Below, one piece after another: positions 24,497-36,847 of a stretch of DNA of 64,000 nt. The DNA comes from Hyphochytrium catenoides. Its lineage: Eukaryota; Sar; Hyphochytriomycetes; Hyphochytriales; Hyphochytriaceae. The DNA lies in NCBI GenBank assembly GCA_900088475.1, contig FLMG01000135.1, positions 62,001-126,000 on the forward strand, written 5' to 3'. Position numbers and translations under genes: made by a program. How positions within the stretch are numbered: the stretch's first letter is position 1; every line of letters starts with the position of its first letter. Under the pieces are notes generated by a model that worked only from the letters and a program-made list of their open reading frames with translations, made no database searches and was not told where the DNA came from.

Positions 24497-25315
24497 CTAG
24501 TTCTGTCCTCCCTTCGCTAATCTCTTCTGTGCTCTGCGCTCTTTTCCTCCTACGGGCTTCGCCCCGGCATACGGTTTCTCTCCTTTCGCCCAGTAATTGA
24601 ACGCGTCGGAGATTCGACCAGTGTGCTCCTTCAGATCTTCTTTAAACACATCCTTGTCGTTTTTTGTGCTGAATGGCCGAGATAGGCTTCCTTTCGCCTT
24701 TGCGCCGAAGAAGTAGATGCGCACTAGAGGATGGATGGCAATATGAAACAGTTGAACTGAGAGCTGAACCACCAAGGGCTGGATAAAACCTGTCAGTCGT
24801 AAAAGCGCGCATCGACCTAAGAATTAAAGGGTTGCATAATAGTAGGCAGCCTGAGAGGCAACTCTTCTTCTTACCAAAAGCTGCATAGACTCCGTACGAG
24901 AACAAGCACCCGACCATCAGCTAGAGAGGAGACAAAGCATCGGCAAGGTCATGTAAGTCCAAATGACGATAGGTGTCAATAATTTAGTGGATCGGCTAAT
25001 AACTTGTCATCTTACCCTGGTCTGCAAGCTAGAAAGCTCTCCCTTGTCGTACTCCACAATTGGGATGGACTCCATTTTCTTCTGTTTAGTCTCTTTATCT
25101 TCTTTTTCTGCTAGAACGGTGCCCCGTTCCTGCGACGTTTCAATCTGATTCCGCAGTGTCAGGAGACAGACCATGACAACAGCCAACGTGACGGTGAGCC
25201 CATTGCGAACCCATACTTTATCCTCCTCGCCAAGGGACCGCGTTAAGTAGGCGGCGGCTCCAGCAACAAACATGCTCTTGGGTGGTGTGAGCGGCTTCCA
25301 TCCCTTAGTCGACAT
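24497..25315 (-). CDS. PHO88 / SND3-family ER membrane protein
   Basis: Three exons, 25315-25016, 24920-24875 and 24789-24497, join in phase and give 212 residues, close to yeast Pho88 (188). A first membrane helix (NGLTVTLAVVMVCLLTLRNQ) is followed by a charged loop, then IPIVEYDKGELSSLQTRLMV, GCLFSYGVYAAFGFIQPLVV and the family-typical HPLVRIYFFGAKAKGSLSRP followed by F. The C-terminus is Lys/Gly rich. In yeast, Pho88/Snd3 sits in the ER membrane and takes part in SRP-independent targeting of membrane proteins; the older phosphate-transport label reflects a genetic phenotype. Order and spacing of the conserved blocks agree with the family, though identity is moderate. Confidence 0.75.
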
Positions 25316-26899
25316 GACGCAACTTCAGAGAGCCCTTGCAAGGTACTACACTAGTGTCTCACTGGTGGCAGGTTATACAATGATGCAGACCTTCTTCTCC
25401 TTTGGGCAGCCTTCCTCCTTCCTGGCGGCGCTGCGATGGTACCAATCTCTTGCTGCAGATGTGGCTTCTGGGAGAATGGGCAGCGCACTTGATGGATGAT
25501 GAAGGAGGAATAAACCTACGAGCAACACCGCCAAATATTACTGAGTTCTGGCTCTTGAAGGTCTTGGTGATGGCTTTAAGTGTTGACAAGAATCAGAACC
25601 AGGCCCCCCTGAAGTCCCCCTGTACTGTAGCTAGCGGGCCAACAGAGCCAGACAGAAAGAGGGCAACAAGCATTGAGTAATAATCAGTACATTGTGTTAT
25701 TGATAATCGGAGCCGGAAATCGAAAGTGAGCAGACAGAGTTTGCGTTCTGTGATTTTGAGCTTGATGATTTGAGTCACCAGCCGATGAGCTCTGTATGAT
25801 GATGGGAAGTACCAGTTCTATTATAGGCTACTAGTAATAATAAGTCAACACCGTGGGCAAAGGGAAAACAGCGTCGCTGGTGCTGCAAGAATGTCATTTT
25901 CTGCCTCTATCTCAGCAGGCGGCGGACTGAGCCGACCCTGTCATCCGCGGCATGCAGCACTTTGATAGGAAGGAGCTACTGATCATTGAGTATACTCGCT
26001 GCTCCAGCTAGTCATACATCACACAGCAGGTAAGTACGAAACAGCAGCAAGGCAGCGCGGAGCAACTGAGGATGGACGTTCGAGAAGGAGCTGCAGCTGA
26101 CTTCAGGGAAAAGAGTGCTAGGCCTTCTTCTTCCTCCTTCATGTTGGTTAATAATCCAGTAGCAGATAACAATAGTTCTATGATAGTATTATAAGAAGCC
26201 TTCTTATTTCAGGCTGAGAAGAGTTATGAGTCAAATCTAACAACCACCCCTGCCGCCTTCTTCCGAAGTACCACCTATGGCACACAGCACAGCTTAATGC
26301 CATACTGCTAAGTGATGCCGAAACATCGTGAAAGCTTCCAAGTGAGATCCGTCTGTAGCATTTCCTGGTGGCAAAAATGGAATAACGTTTGTCTCCACGT
26401 GTCGCGCAAACGGACTTATGGTGGACACCTTCTCATGTCCCCTTGCTCTGCATCTGACTGAGAGACCAAGAAACGGAAACGCTTTGCATTGTTCCTCTTG
26501 GTCTATTCTCCTTTGTTCTTTTTCTTTATGTCCATCGCGCAATCTTTCCGCATGCTGCTGGTCAGGTCTTGGGTGCTCTTGGACTATGCTCTGGCTTACA
26601 GCCTTCCGATAGTATCAGGGTGCTTCCTACGATGCCTAGTTCTTGCGACTACTACCGCATTGCTTCGCACGCCTGTCGTTGAGCGCTTTGTACCTTTAGA
26701 AGAGAATCTCCTATGAAATGTCCTCGTAGGCTATCGGACTGCTGTTCCCAACACGTTTTGTCTCGGCTACTCAGCAATGTTGTTTGGCGCCATCTCGCCA
26801 TCTTAGCCCCTAATCAAGGGGGATTGGAAGGCATGTCTCGTCAGCCAAGCCATTCGCATCGGTCGTAAAAGAGGAAGGGAAACTACCCCACAGACTATT
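25316..26899. other. About 1.6 kb without a supportable gene
   Basis: Several frames of 60-92 codons exist on both strands (for example 25402-25680 plus, 26294-26542 minus, 26489-26716 plus) but none shows domain content, and no exon chain could be built. It presumably contains 5' sequence of the PHO88-like gene and 3' sequence of the long gene to its right. Confidence 0.5.
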
Positions 26900-29800
26900 C
26901 TAGTCCTCTTGAAGAGTGGTGGTAGACTGCTGCGTAAATGCTGCCAGAAGGTGCGCTGCCATCTCTCGCACTTGCAAGTTGGCGCCACTTTCACCGCCAA
27001 CTTCCTGCAGGGACCTAGATAGAGGCGACAGGTGCGCTTCAGTTTCTATCTCCATTGTCACCCGCTCGGGTTGCAATTGGAACATGCGTCTCCATCAAAC
27101 TCTCCCATCAATAATCATGTCAGCCTCTGAGGCTGTTTTTACCTCCCATGATATCTTACGCAGACTCATGTTGCTTTACTCTATAACTCCCTATCCACCC
27201 TTGCACTGAACCGTCACTTCATATAGACAGTGCATCCCATGGGCTCACCTGAACATTCCATCTCGAGCAAGAATAGTAAGATGCCCCACACTACAAAGAG
27301 CCGCCATTAGTCTGAGGGCTCCCAGCTGCACCTGTAGTTGTTAAAACTCGTGAGCTTGTCAATGGTTAGGGAGATGAGATGAAAGCAACTCGCTGAGACG
27401 AATGACCGGCTATGCGTACCGCGCCATTAGAGGACTTCAGTGCATCGAGGATCGACAATTCGACTTCAGAAGTAGCTGCAGATGGCAGCTCTTGAGTCTT
27501 CATTATCCCAATCATGGCCACCTGCAAAACCATCTCAGGGTCAAAGGAAGTGCAAGCAACGAATGTATCCAGCTTTTGACATGGAGGCGGCGTAAGGTTA
27601 CCTGAAGTCCTGCAGCCTTTATCTCTGGTAAGTCAAGCTTTCTAGATGCCTCCAGGACGAAAGGGATGATGACCGCAGCCATGGGTTTCGCCGTCTCGGT
27701 GGAAGTTCGGTTAAAAGTGCTGGCCATGGGCAAAGGAGGCAGAGGAAGGTAAGAGCGGAAGTGTTAGCCGAAGTGCAGGAACAAGATAGAGTTAAGCTCC
27801 ATACGTAGTAGAAATGAGAAATGGAGCTGGCATTCGAGGGAGGATGGGGCTCGGTTTGTACCTAATAAAAACGTTTGCTAAACATAATCGGACAGGAAGG
27901 GGAAGATGATGCTCTGAAGCCCCATTGAGTCCTTTTACAGCATCCAAATCTTGCCCTACATAGTCACTCAGGTGGTGGAATGGTGCTTCTTCTTTTACTG
28001 GGAGCGCCATAGTCGAAATGTGGCCCCTCAAAAAGCCATGTAGAAGAAGAGCAGCAAACTCAGATGCGTCGGACTCTGCGCCTGAACAAAAGCGCTTCGC
28101 TAAAAGTTAGTTGTGGGGGCCGACCGATTACTCAACGTGAACACTTTAGTACTGCCCCAAGTCTAACACTTTGCATTGCAACATCCACTAGCACTAATAT
28201 GCTGATAATCCGCCCTGTTTTGATGTCCTGGCATGGGAGCTACTGGCGGCAGCTTTCGTTCGCAATACGCTTTCCGTCATGAATCCTCACCTCTACGCTG
28301 AAGGCACTGCCTGCTCTTTTCGCTAGTTCCAGAAGCACTTCCAGATAGAGGGAGAGGCAATCAATGCATCTAAAGAGATGCGCAAGAGAGATGAATGGGT
28401 CAGAGTAAGTGCTGGTAAGCTAAAGGAAGTTAAGGTCATTTGATGGACGTAACGAAGACATCTCAGCCGCAAACCAAGTCGTAAGTGATTGTAAGTACCC
28501 ATGCTGAAGCTTTTGGAGAGGAGACTTCTCATTGCTTGCCGTCCCCTCATCCTCGTCTTGAAGCGAAAAGATATCGATACACAGGGCCACCATAAGTGCG
28601 AGGAGGCGCCTTAAATCCATCCCCATCGTCACCTCCTCAGCACTTGACTGCAAGCAGCGCATAAGGGCTGCACAGAGTGCATAGAGCTAACGGTAAGGGG
28701 TTAACAACTGTACCAACGATTGAGAATGAAAGGAAAGAGGAGGAAGCTGGTAGAGAGAAAGAAGGATACTTTAGAGATATTGAACAAGCGAAGTCACTTC
28801 GTGCTTATGGAGGACGACAGCGGGGAGGTTTAACGAGAGGGTAAGTGATCTGCACGAGACATCCTATATGCAGGCATTTAGCTGGAATCATTCACCCCGA
28901 AGTATGGATAAGTGTGGTATGTATACGCTACGAAGGTGAACGGCACCCACCATCACTTTTGAACCTTCAGTGTCAACGAGTCCTTTACTCGTGTCCCTTG
29001 CCACAGCGCAGTGTCCTTCCTCTGTCTCAGGCAAAAGCGAAAAGGCCCCCACGATGACCAATGCGTGTTTGTAATGGGACGTAGATAGAAAGGATGCGAG
29101 GCGCAGAGCCACTTCTCTTTGTAATAGAGCAAAAGGTAGGAAGGCGGCCGCTTCGGCAGCCACTTTTCGAACCTCATTGAACTCAGTAGGCTATGTTCCA
29201 TATTGCCACAGAAGGGAAGAGTAAGAGTAAGACCATCTTAAATACGGGCTCATACATAAGGCCACTGTGGCGAGATGAACAGTCGAATGAACGTAGATGA
29301 AACTGAGGGGTTCGCGGAGGAAAGGCCAAGACGGTGGAAAGTAAAGCAGTCGTCTTACTTCTGTCATCCTGCTAAACAGCTGATGTGCCAATTCTATTTG
29401 TAGCCCTATGCCCAAGGTATCTGATCGCCGTTGTGTTACAGACTCCGATACGCTGGGAAGAACTATTTTCAGAAGTAAAGTAGGACTCAGTCGGGCGAAG
29501 AGCAAGTCCCGGAAGACAAAACTTGACGTTTCGGAATCCTCCTCCAATAGCAATCTTGACACGTTCTGCTGAGACTGGAAGAGTAGAATTGTATATGTGT
29601 CGGACAGCGCAAGAGGAAAGCTTCGTTCAGTAATTTGCGCCGTTACCCTGCCTGCTTTCAATCTGGTGAGTGGCAATGCATTTCACTCGTCCCTTGGTTC
29701 TCTCTATGTGTTTAGCGGTCCTCTTCTTCCCTTACTTCCCTACCTTCATATGGTTAAGAACTTCTTGGATAAAATATTGACAGTGAAGATTCAATGATTC

Positions 29801-32800
29801 TGTGGAACAGCGAACAAGCTAGTTGGGAATGGTGAATTGCGGTTACTTCAGGTTCCAGTCTGGGAAGGTGCTAGCAGTGTAATCGAAAGGCGATGACGTC
29901 GCGTCGACAAGAAAGATTAGAGAAAGCTGAAAATGTTCACTGAAAAGAGAGCATAGGGGCCAACCTGAATGAAGGAGAGACTTGAGGGACTTCCAAAGAT
30001 TTTGACAAGAAGAAGATGGACCACTTCTCTCTGCTCTGTGTGTGATAGCTTCCTAAGGACTCTGAAAGAGATGGGAAGGTTCGTCAACTGATACCGCAGG
30101 TGACAGAAACAAAGAGAGACAGTCATCGAAAGCACCTAGTTAAAACTGCTGCCAGATTATTAATGGTGTTGTCCCGATTATCCGCCACCTCTTCCTTCTG
30201 ATGCTCTTCTTGCGATATGTGGTCGAGAAATTCACCGAAATAGTCACCTAAGGAACAACAGATGTGAGACGCCGAGGGGTGGAGGCCTAGCCAAGGAAAC
30301 ACAGATTCTTCTGCGATAGATAGGACGAAGATGTGGATGACTCAGAGGCTACAGATGCCAATTTCCTAACGGTATGCATTACAGACGTGAAAGTTGCAAG
30401 AAAGATACGTTTAAGGCCCAGGAAATGAGATCAAGAGACTGGCAGGTAGAGGCATTACTTATATTTCCGTTGTGGTTAAGAAGTAGCTCTTCCAAGGCCT
30501 TCTTCGCGACGGCCCTAGTCTTTTCTTCCTCGTCTGAGACCTTCCGACTGATCATTGAGACTGCTTGGGGTGGAAATAGCGTGGGAGCTACGAGTAGTAA
30601 TTTGTGCTCACAGGAAGGGTTGCGATCTCCAAATAGACCCAATAGCGCAGGCGTGAAGGTAGTTCTACGTGATAGAGTACGTGGGTGCCTTCGTCAAGCT
30701 AGTTACGATGCCTAACTGTTGTGAAGCTTTTCACTTCCTTTTCACCCTATTTTCCACCCTTACTGCCAAAAGTCTACCATGTAAGGGGTCGATAGTCTTA
30801 TACCCATAAAGCTGGACTCGTTCCGACACTTCACCCGATACGGCGTTGAACCCTCCTTTCTATATCAGGGTTGCACCCCACCGAGTCCCCGACCACATTC
30901 GTTACTCACCTAAGTAAGGCATTGAGCTCCTGGTAGCGAAGATCTTCCCTCGCCTTGAGTTCCTCGAGTAGCCGCCAAATTAGCTCTAACGAAATCTGAC
31001 AACGGTTATGGAACCAGAAAAACGTTTAGGGCAAAGCCAGCTATACACAGATCTAGAGGGTTTTGAGGAGAGGCTAAGTTCTATCAGTCAGCTTCATCTC
31101 GACAGCGAAACCGAGCACAACGCATAGCGGTGGTGCTTAGGTACATTGGGAAGAAGCCTTGAGCATGGATGAAGCATAAGAGATTAGAGTAAACCACCTG
31201 GTGGTTCTTGTGGTTCGCAGAACGTATCATCTGAGTGGTACTACGATCAAGCGCAGATAGAGTGCCGAATCCTGCAACGAGGAAGAGGACGAGGAAGAGG
31301 ACGAAAGGACTGATGAGTTTCAATAATGCAGAAGAACGAGTAAGAGTGAAGAGGATCAGAGCACTTCTAGTAATAGAATCATGCGTCATTCGTCAGGGGA
31401 CGTAAATTAGGGCTGGGAGGTGAAAGCAATGGAGAGTAACAAGCTGCAGAAATACCAATGGCCTCCAACGTTAGCTTCGCTGTGACATACACCGCTGTGC
31501 TTTCTGCTCCATGTTCCATCAGTGAAAGCAGTAAATTGTAAACTTGGTAAACACTCTGCACGAGGATGGTAGGTGCAGCTCAGCAGCATGGATAAATAGG
31601 GGATAGGACAGAGCAGGCATAGAGAACGCAGAGGGTGCTGACAGTCAGTGAGATAGACGATAGCTTACCTCTTTGCCCCTGAACAGCATACAAAATTCCA
31701 GGAGGGCGGTGAGGAGTGGTAGGGTTGAGTGCGGGGCATGCTGGTCTCGTTGAATAAGTGACATCAAGACCTAGAGATTAGACGTCATGGTGAGATAGAA
31801 GGATAATTATGAGACTTCGGTGGTATGCGGCGACGCCCCGAATAAAGGCCTTCGACATTTGCAAACCTGCGCAAGCTTTCCTGCTCTTGGTAAAGTGAAA
31901 GTCTGTTCAATTTGCCTCTTCTTTGCGTACCCAAGCGAAAAGGAAAGTGATAGGAGCGCCAAGCCCAGGTCTACCTGCAGGGCCCATACCTACCCACCAG
32001 CATTGGAAGGTCAGTCTCGGACGGAAGTTGGCCAGGGATCAGTATATACCGCATCCTCTGTCCTAGCAGCCTCTCTCCTTTCTCCTTTGGCATTTATCCA
32101 GCCAGTGGTTGCCGCTCTCACGACTCTGACGTCGGACTCCAGAAGATCTTCCCACGAGGATACTGTGGAACCAGGAATTATCCGCTTTACTGCCGCCATC
32201 CAATTGAAACAGAAGGCGACACAAAGTGAGGACGGCAAACTTTCCGCCTGCTTTGCATTATCATCTGTACTTCCTATTTTGGAGGTACGAGACATGCAGC
32301 CGATTACTCTCAATCATGAAAGAGTTATAAGCACAATATAGGGTAGATTCAGATTGGGATCAGAGAGGACCGTCAAACCGTCGGCCTAGCTCTTAGAGCG
32401 AGATAACTTCCGAAAGGTGATAGCAAAGAAGGGTTTCATACCCTCTTCCATGGTAGCAAAATTGTGGCGCAAGACCTTAAGCGCTGATATCAACAAACGG
32501 CTCTGGACTGCCTCCCTCTGCATCCGCCGCTCTTCTTCTTCGACGAATGACCTACAGGTCAGCTGGTCTACTAGTCAGATTTTCCATATTTGGGGATAAA
32601 GTTACCGTAGGGCCTCGGTCCCATCACACATCCCCTACCCATAATGCTCTAAGCTCGAATGTCTCTTGATATGTGAGATCCCTGGTGCCTAGATTAATGG
32701 TAAGGTTGCATCATAAGAAGATGCGGGTCAGACGAAAGATGATCTTTGGCCGACTATGAGGCATACCTAGAATGCTTAGGACCTCTTTGCAGAAGGAGTA

Positions 32801-34334
32801 TGATATAGATCCAAAACATTCCCTCGCTGCTACTGACAGCCTTGTTTGGCGGTATTGCCCCTCTGGTATAAGGGCAAAAGAAACGAAACGCGAATGGCAG
32901 GATACATCAGTAAGGTAGTTGATCTAGTGAACAATGAGGAAGTCAAATTAAGTCACAAAAGAGGTTTAACGTACTTGCGGAGTAGTGTGGAGCGTATTGC
33001 ATTACATTGAGTGCGAGAGATGGAAGGACGATGCGAGAAAACTTTCGCAAAGCACATGCATATGAAGATAGGTCTGGGGAGCTACGTGGTGGACTCATTC
33101 GATGTAGAAGAAGCCCCACGCTAACGCTAGAATGACCAGAAACTGAAGAGATAAGTGCAAATGAGACTCAATCAAGCTCGTAAGCCTACTCAAAGACGGT
33201 AGAAAAAGTGACCTTGCTCAACCAGACTAGCTACAGCACAAGAATGCATCGTATGGCAAAGGGCACTAGTATGACCAGAAAGAGCTATCCAGCGAAGACG
33301 CTCCTCTCCAGCTGTATTGTCCTGCACATATGGCTGTGATGGTCACCTCTCTGTTGAAAAGCTCGAGCAAAAGGAGGCGACGGCGTACCGGATTGGTCAC
33401 TATTAGTCGAAGAACGAGGACGATCGCTAGCTTCATTTTCTTATCTGATCCCTCCAGCACCTGATTCATAGCGTGTGAGCTTTGGTGGGACCTTCCTGCT
33501 AAGTGGTGAAAGGTAATCGGATATCTCTCCTTTATTTCCTTTCCCTATTGGCTTTTTCTCTCGGTCAGAAGCAACAGGCGTCCCTTATTATAAGCTATGC
33601 CTATCTGCGGGCGAAAGTTGTGCTTCAAGATAAACCAGCTTACTCTGTCGTCCCGCTCCCGCCCCCACTCGTCCCTCAGGCTACACCTTTTACCGCCTTA
33701 CCTCTAACAGAAAACCTGTCATCTCCGCCGGCCATGTGACAAGCATCCAGGACATGAGGCGCTGGGACCTTCTTATTCCCAACTGCTTACGGTCGTTGGT
33801 GCTGCTGAGCTTTAGCTGCAAGGCTTGCTCCAAGAAGGGAAAAGAAACGGTGGCAAGCGCATCTCTGGAGACAGAGACACATGGGGTGATTTAGGGGGTC
33901 AACAGACTATGTCGTTATGGGCTGCTAGAAGAGCTGACAAAAAGTCGGTTTGAGGGCGATCGTTTGACATCTGAGCTAGAAGAACGGAGAGGAAAGACAT
34001 TTCTTGACACCGAAGTACACTCAGGCTCTACCTAATTAGCCCTTGATCTCCAGACTTCACAACTCTAGCAATAGCATCGTAGACGGTTCCCTGGCAAAAA
34101 CTTGATATTAGTAAAGAGTCGAGCTCAAGCCTGCAGTGGATGTAAGGACCAGAGCTTTGCCCAAGATGGAGACAGAATCTGCTCGGTCCGTATGTAGCCA
34201 AGGAAGCTCTGAGACAGCGACACCAAACGATTCCTGGACATAATGTCAGAAAGGATCCTGGACATTGGAATTATATCATGTGCAAACTCCGGGTCATGCC
34301 TTCGTATGCACCCGCGATGATTGCAGTGCCCCAA
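26900..34334 (-). CDS. Long many-exon gene for a helical-repeat (HEAT/ARM-like) protein, read only in pieces
   Basis: A chain of minus-strand exons encodes amphipathic helices without other domains. The best-supported part is the C-terminus: an exon ending at 27603 (KPMAAVIIPFVLEASRKLDL, then PEIKAAGLQ), next VAMIGIMKTQELPSAATSEV, then 27331-27249 (VQLGALRLMAALCSVGHLTI), and a last exon ~27090-26900 ending REMAAHLLAAFTQQSTTTLQ and a TAG stop. Further blocks lie at 28662-28420 (DLRRLLALMVALCIDIFSLQ), 29560-29390 (FRDLLFARLSPTLLLKIVLP), 30642-30480 (ALLGLFGDRNPSCEHKLLLV), 33469-33385 (KKMKLAIVLVLRLIVTN) and about 34310-34125 (AHDIIPMSRILSDIMSRNRL). The repeated short helices suggest a HEAT or ARM scaffold; a proteasome-adaptor ECM29-like or nuclear scaffold protein is conceivable but unproven. 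I cannot give the full exon chain or exclude two adjacent genes. Confidence 0.4.
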
Positions 34335-34974
34335 GAGCTTGGCCCATATGGAGTCCGCCGAGCTCTTTTGTTGCCTCTTCAGTGGGCAGTGCGCCTGTGG
34401 GGAGTCTCCACTGCTCCTGCATGCTTCTGGGTCTGGGACTCCCTCTCTCGCTAAGTTTGGAGCTCAAAGTGTACATCCATGTCCGAGAAGGTTATGGCTG
34501 TTGTGGTACGTTTCCCTCCATGCACCTCTGTACGAAGCATGGCTGAAGCACTTTTGGCACGCCCTTCTGCTGACGCAAGGTCGTGGCTTATGCAATGCAG
34601 TTTAGACCTCTGCTGCTTCGCAGACCACGAGAACGCCAAGCTGCAGGAAGCTTCTGAGAGAGCTGAAGCGTGCTCGATACTCTTCTCATCCTTTCTCTGG
34701 AAGACCTTCACAGATGAGAAGAGGAGATCAGAATGAGGCCAAAGTGGCGTTACCGGCTATCTATCCGGTTGCGCTGAGTGTGACCTCCGTTCTTGCCTTT
34801 GTGTCTCAACCATCCCGGTATCCCGAATCCGAGCCTCTTCTCTTCTAGAAACAATGGTGAAGAAGGTGTATGAATCCCGGATGTCTTTAGCCAAGTACTG
34901 TAGGGGCTTCTGGTCGACGATCCGTTACAAGCAGGGAAACCTTCCTGTGAGGATGTCCCAAATGCTGGAGCATC

Positions 34975-35006
34975 TGATGCTGCTGCTGCTGCTGCCGCCG
35001 CTGCTG
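34975..35006 (+). repeat. GCT/GCC triplet repeat
   Basis: Run of gctgctgctgctgccgccgctgct. In one plus frame it would encode poly-Ala (GASDAAAAAAAAAV) within an open stretch 34909-35260 that may be a further 5' exon of the gene starting at 35295. Confidence 0.8.
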
Positions 35007-35294
35007 TGAGGCTCGAGGGCGATGCAGCGCTTCGTTTGGGCCCCTATTGCATGCAGATCTGTCGAGGGCCATGCAAGATCATCTCTGATCCTAATATTGC
35101 GGGATTGGGAGAAACAGAGCCACTTGCAAATAGAGTTAGAGCTGTAGCGGCGACTTCAAGAAAGGGCATATTTCACCTCGAACTTAATAACCATCAACTT
35201 GGCGATCTAGAGGCCGGAAGTGGCAGACTTGCACCTACTGCCTTGGAGCGAGACCACTAGAGCCTCCTTTCAACATACATATACGCTGGGCAGG

Positions 35295-36579
35295 ATGAGC
35301 GAAAGCCAGCAGGACGTACCTCAGACTCTTTCGGTGGCACCTGCTGAGACCGGCGGCACTACTCTGGGACAAGTCAAAGGTAGCCGCTATATGCTCATTA
35401 CCATCGGCCTAGATCGACACTGATGTGACGCTCTTGATTACCTGTAACTGGCCACATGTTTAGCTGCTGCAAGCAAGTTCGCAGGAGAAGGGTAAGACTG
35501 CCACTATAATATGTCACCACTTTGGATACTGACAAACCTGTGCAGGTTGCCCCAGACCTTCGATGAGGCAGTTAAAAGGGCCAAGGAACGGCGACAGTCC
35601 GAGCTCGCCGCAAAATCTACGACTGCTGATATGCTTTCAGATTACCACGGAAGCCACCTCGTGGCCATGCGTCCGGATGTTCACCCCATACCGAACAAAG
35701 TTATGACAAATAAGCGGCTGTCAACAGAGGGGGCTAGCCCAGCCCATGGATCCACAACCCCCACTCTATCATTCTTGGAGAAAGCTAAGGTTTGTCTGGT
35801 CCTTCTTCTCTTTGCCGTCTTTTTACCTCCTCTATGTAAATCCTGTCCGGCAATGCTCCACATCTAACATTGCCCAAGCTGGGACTGCTTTGCAAGCGGG
35901 GTCACTTCATTGCAGCCTATCCTAAGTCTAGCTGTTTCCCAGACATCTGATGTGACTAAATCCGACTCTGTTGGCAATGAGCAAATGGGGCTCACCACGG
36001 AAGGGACAGCTACGCGGTTGCCAGAAGCTACAGCCCCAAGGAGAGCGACACAGGTTGATAGTCTGCCCGTCGAAAAAGGGACTGATCTATCGTCACCCTC
36101 AACGGAAGGTCCTCTTCCAGTACCACCAGTAGCAAACCCTGGAAAGGCGACTCCTCCACCTCCTCCTACCTCATCAACCCAGAAAGTACCTGGCAGCCCT
36201 GGGCGTACTGAGTCGCGGAGAAAGGTACCTCTACCTGATTAGCACTCATCTCTACATTTTACTTACCCTGACAATTTGTCCCCGCAAATAAATATAGAGT
36301 TCAGCCAGCGCAGCTGCTGGCAAACCCTCTCAGCCCGGTCATAGAAAATCCCGCTCGAGCTCTCTTTACAAGGCTGTTCCATCCTCCATTTCGTTGAACT
36401 GCCCAGAGAATATGACCTACTCGCAGAGGGTATTTGCGCTTATCTGTCAGCTGGACACCTCCCTTCAAGTAGGAGGAACCGGAGTTCTTTCTGCAGACAT
36501 CAGATCAGAGCTTCAAGACTTTGCTGGCAAGTTGCAAAGAAAACAGAAAGAATCACCGGTCACCTCTCCCGTACACTGA
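35295..36579 (+). CDS. Unrecognised Pro/Ser/Thr-rich protein; 5' end uncertain
   Basis: Five exons join in phase: 35295-35379, 35464-35491, 35546-35789, 35916-36224 and 36298-36579, giving 315 residues from the ATG at 35295. The frame is open further upstream, so earlier exons (possibly 34909-35260) may exist. After a disordered start comes a basic helix (LPQTFDEAVKRAKERRQSEL), then low-complexity sequence rich in Pro, Ser and Thr including KATPPPPPTSS and SRRK/HRKSRSSS stretches. A folded-looking C-terminal block follows (LNCPENMTYSQRVFALICQL, DTSLQVGGTGVLSADIRSEL, QDFAGKLQRKQ). I recognise no family. All splice phases agree, so I think it is a real gene; the C-terminal helix could be a binding module. 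Confidence 0.6.
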
Positions 36580-36847
36580 ACTGCAATTCACTATTGAAGG
36601 GTGACCGGAGCCCACACAAGTTTGTTGCAATAGTACTAGAGTTTCAATGGGTCAAAGCCGTGACATCGAATTGGCTCTATTTATAGACCCGATTCCCGCG
36701 CCTTCCAGGAATAGGGCGAGCTAGGAACATAAATACTATTCACTAATGCAAAGAGGCATACGGTCTCTCTCTCTCTCTGTCCTTTCCAAACTTCTCCGGC
36801 GGTTCTTACTATTTTTCCTAGAAGCCTATCAAGTCGCTATTGTCCAC

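Noticed and set aside
26900-34334. Naming the helical-repeat gene ECM29 or MMS19
   Set aside because: I compared fragments with what I know of both families and saw no stretch convincing enough beyond generic helix patterns.
34451-34736. Opposing open frames (minus, 86 codons; plus, 85 codons)
   Set aside because: Each looks moderately protein-like, but neither connects in phase to the neighbouring genes, and both cannot be real.
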